The position numbers and the translations under genes were made by a program. Below, one piece after another: positions 63,401 through 64,000 of a DNA stretch of 64,000 nucleotides (its first letter is position 1; each line of letters begins with the position of its first letter). The notes under the pieces were generated by a model. It had not been told where the DNA came from. It worked only from the letters and a program-made list of their open reading frames with translations, and did no database searches. Source of the DNA: a virus; IMG/VR virus record IMGVR_UViG_3300017963_000190, positions 62,001-126,000 of that record; one strand, given 5' to 3'.

Positions 63401-64000
63401 CACCAGAAATCTGCTGGTCGTACGCACCCTGCAAAGATGTCGGAGTTGAGGTACCGGTCTCATTCCACTGTGCGCCACCGTAGAAGTAGAGCTTACCGCT
63501 CGTGGTGGTCAACGCGACATCACCGTTGGCGCCCGACATAGTCGGTGGCTCGTCCGGGGTGACGAATACCTGTGCGTTGATCGAGTCCTCGTCGTTGGCT
63601 AGGGTCAAAATGGCGCCGTCTGCTTCACCATAGGTGAGAGTGGTGCCACCAGTTTTCCCTACCGTCACTCTAGCAGCCGCGTCACCTGAGTACACCTCGA
63701 ACAGGTTGTCGTCTGCGTACGCGGTGAAACCGGATCCACCTGTATTTGAGTAGGTAGAATCCAGTGTGAGGCTGGTATCCGTGGCGATTGCTGATACGGT
63801 GTACACCGTTACAGAAGAAGCGGATTCACGGATCTCGATGGCATCACCGACGTTCAACTCGGTAGTGAATGACGTCCCCGAGCCAGTAACCGTGGCGTTT
63901 CCGTTGGTAGCAGACACCGTCCCGGTCAGCGCGATCCCGAGACCTCCTTGTGCAATGGCGCTCCCCTCTGGGATGAGCTTCAGGTCGCCGGTTGTGGTGG
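60441..64000 (-). CDS. Repetitive fibre or adhesin protein, 5' end outside the window
   Basis: The frame remains open to the right edge, so the true start is not seen; at least 1186 residues are present (60441 is the stop). Before residue 1 of the internal ATG-like start near 63917 the frame continues TGDLKLIPEGSAIAQGGLGIALTG. The body is made of short strand repeats (DSAGLLDMDGDAGFNLDATG...). SLQGAYDQQ and LQEAYDNSG motifs and a C-terminal module (SGIVLRVGVITDVGTGAGDGK) match other fibre proteins. It is an elongated, Ser/Thr/Gly/Asp-rich, likely trimeric adhesin. Calcium binding by Asp-rich turns is possible. Confidence 0.72.
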   Translation of the reverse strand, partial: TTTGDLKLIPEGSAIAQGGLGIALTGTVSATNGNATVTGSGTSFTTELNVGDAIEIRESASSVTVYTVSAIATDTSLTLDSTYSNTGGSGFTAYADDNLFEVYSGDAAARVTVGKTGGTTLTYGEADGAILTLANDEDSINAQVFVTPDEPPTMSGANGDVALTTTSGKLYFYGGAQWNETGTSTPTSLQGAYDQQISGGANPVQLLTNDWEVQIDDDAANWVISNEAGNADYIATNYTNNSIDLGSSGGKEVHFLGNVGTNITFDGTAGRTLTNAEDMTVSATGAASVLTLKSDDGAVELNGGTGTANEYVHISTGNASMIGGATTSGSIQMTTNAGTIQMDASNGAEDKTIWLTNISAGMQHNTGNISIFTTGGGGSIYLDATQSANTGNVELDGVDILLDATDQISLDAAGASNFTVDSASLTLSTTTSGNVVIDSVDVVDIDGDGVTIDATNTNGFSIDGTAASNVSVTSGILTLSTITSGDVQITAAANSDANLTASGTGAVDIDAGSGGVTIDAASGNIALTTATSGNVSMAPAGDFFVNVDSIYVDTSVGQVGINMNSGLDANAALHITALDTTDDRQIASFTNAEGTAQTCELFVSSNDPDTGAGSGTVAPAGSLCLATNGNAYINTDGTATGWEAVAFGDVSETLQEAYDNSGAPALIEMATNKDLVFRTNDTGASESDWYVTNDAGTAAFLGTDTASSQVYLGDLAGNLYVNFNGQVNSNITFDGTSRSIINDSNNLTLQTTTSGNIVVNSVDAVDIDGDGVTIDAIDTNGFSIDGTAASNVSATSGNLTLSTITSGTLFVDSAGLLDMDGDAGFNLDATGAACNVTATSQNLTVSTATSGTLFVDSAGLLDMDGAAGFNLDGSGATCTITATSQDLEISTATSGEIDITSAGIVDINSNGASTWTNDTGNLTISTTTSGTLGLQSVAALDLDGTVVTMDGSTSVAIDSAGTTLLDSSTGTTVSADAGGVTIDATAGNITLTAPAASDVVLTATDNAASDISFQAHGSAVIEFNGTTTGDAGDKDLASTFTATNIIGALNELKADASEIVLYRVVGTGGVTAGNAVYIDADDTVANRVRKSDSDATDSAIIVGFARSTEAAAGNVYVDTAGEVTVSSDLSGDAQGEYVYLSGTAGEVTTTAPTSGIVLRVGVITDVGTGAGDGKILIQIGTPVAL
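61405..61441. repeat. Exact 37-bp direct repeat, copy A (inside the fibre gene)
   Basis: The 37 bases beginning CCATCCATATCGAGCAGACC are identical to 61537-61573, 132 bases away (44 codons), so the reading frame is kept. They encode a shared repeat unit of the fibre (VDSAGLLDMDG). Exact DNA identity shows recent duplication. Confidence 0.9.
61537..61573. repeat. Exact 37-bp direct repeat, copy B (inside the fibre gene)
   Basis: This is the second copy of the 37-bp direct repeat described for 61405-61441, in the same orientation and frame. Confidence 0.9.

Noticed and set aside
60441-64000. CRISPR array suggested by regular repeats
   Set aside because: The repeats are in frame and encode a repetitive fibre protein; spacing varies and no spacer pattern is present.
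1-64000. tRNA genes
   Set aside because: No T-loop and acceptor pattern was seen in the few intergenic gaps; the genes are packed almost end to end.

Overview
The window is part of the genome of a large tailed phage with a contractile tail (myovirus type). It contains a tail sheath, a tail tube, a frameshifted tail-assembly chaperone and a tape measure, about 35 kb of baseplate, fibre and lysis-type genes, and a phage replication block. Every supported gene lies on the minus strand, tightly packed with 1-14 bp overlaps, so transcription runs from high to low coordinates. The tape measure (1069 residues) predicts a tail of roughly 160 nm at the usual 0.15 nm per residue. A lipoprotein-plus-C-terminal-membrane protein that looks like a unimolecular spanin points to a Gram-negative host. 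No terminase, portal, capsid, tRNA or CRISPR is present, so the lineage cannot be fixed from this window.

Layout in transcription order. (a) 64000-38802: fibre and virion adhesin genes, beginning with a repetitive protein that enters from outside the window and a 1477-residue repeat protein. They are followed by a coiled-coil protein, a beta-propeller protein, several proteins built from reused N- and C-terminal modules, a beta-helix protein and, unexpectedly, a patatin-like phospholipase. (b) 38707-35278: a membrane and lysis-type cluster with a four-helix membrane protein, an LLH-type holin candidate, a single-helix coiled-coil protein, a u-spanin candidate and a DUF1360-like membrane protein. 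(c) 35277-29454: large baseplate or fibre-attachment proteins. (d) 29402-17169: metabolism, replication and lysis. This block holds an S-adenosylmethionine decarboxylase homologue, a family-4 uracil-DNA glycosylase fused to family A DNA polymerase, both subunits of a type IIA topoisomerase behind a strong sigma70 promoter with an overlapping dyad, a D12-class adenine methylase, a dCTP-deaminase-like enzyme, five tandem tiny genes and a modular endolysin. A strong hairpin follows the block. (e) 16966-4098: the tail module, running from a structural protein and a very large sheath through connector-type proteins and the tube to a chaperone pair joined by a canonical A AAA AAC -1 frameshift, then the tape measure. 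(f) 4066-1: an HNH endonuclease flanked by 28-bp direct repeats, a secreted polysaccharide deacetylase, a BrxL-like AAA+ ATPase without the Lon domain and with its own sigma70 promoter, and small proteins.

The most unusual elements are the stand-alone BrxL-like ATPase, the overlapping tandem array of tiny genes whose shared C-terminal EEPE codons double as the ribosome binding site of the next gene, the repeat-flanked HNH gene, the patatin in the fibre cluster, and the SpeD homologue. The phage appears to bring its own DNA polymerase, topoisomerase, nucleotide enzyme and DNA methylase. Its late genes are built largely from duplicated fibre modules.
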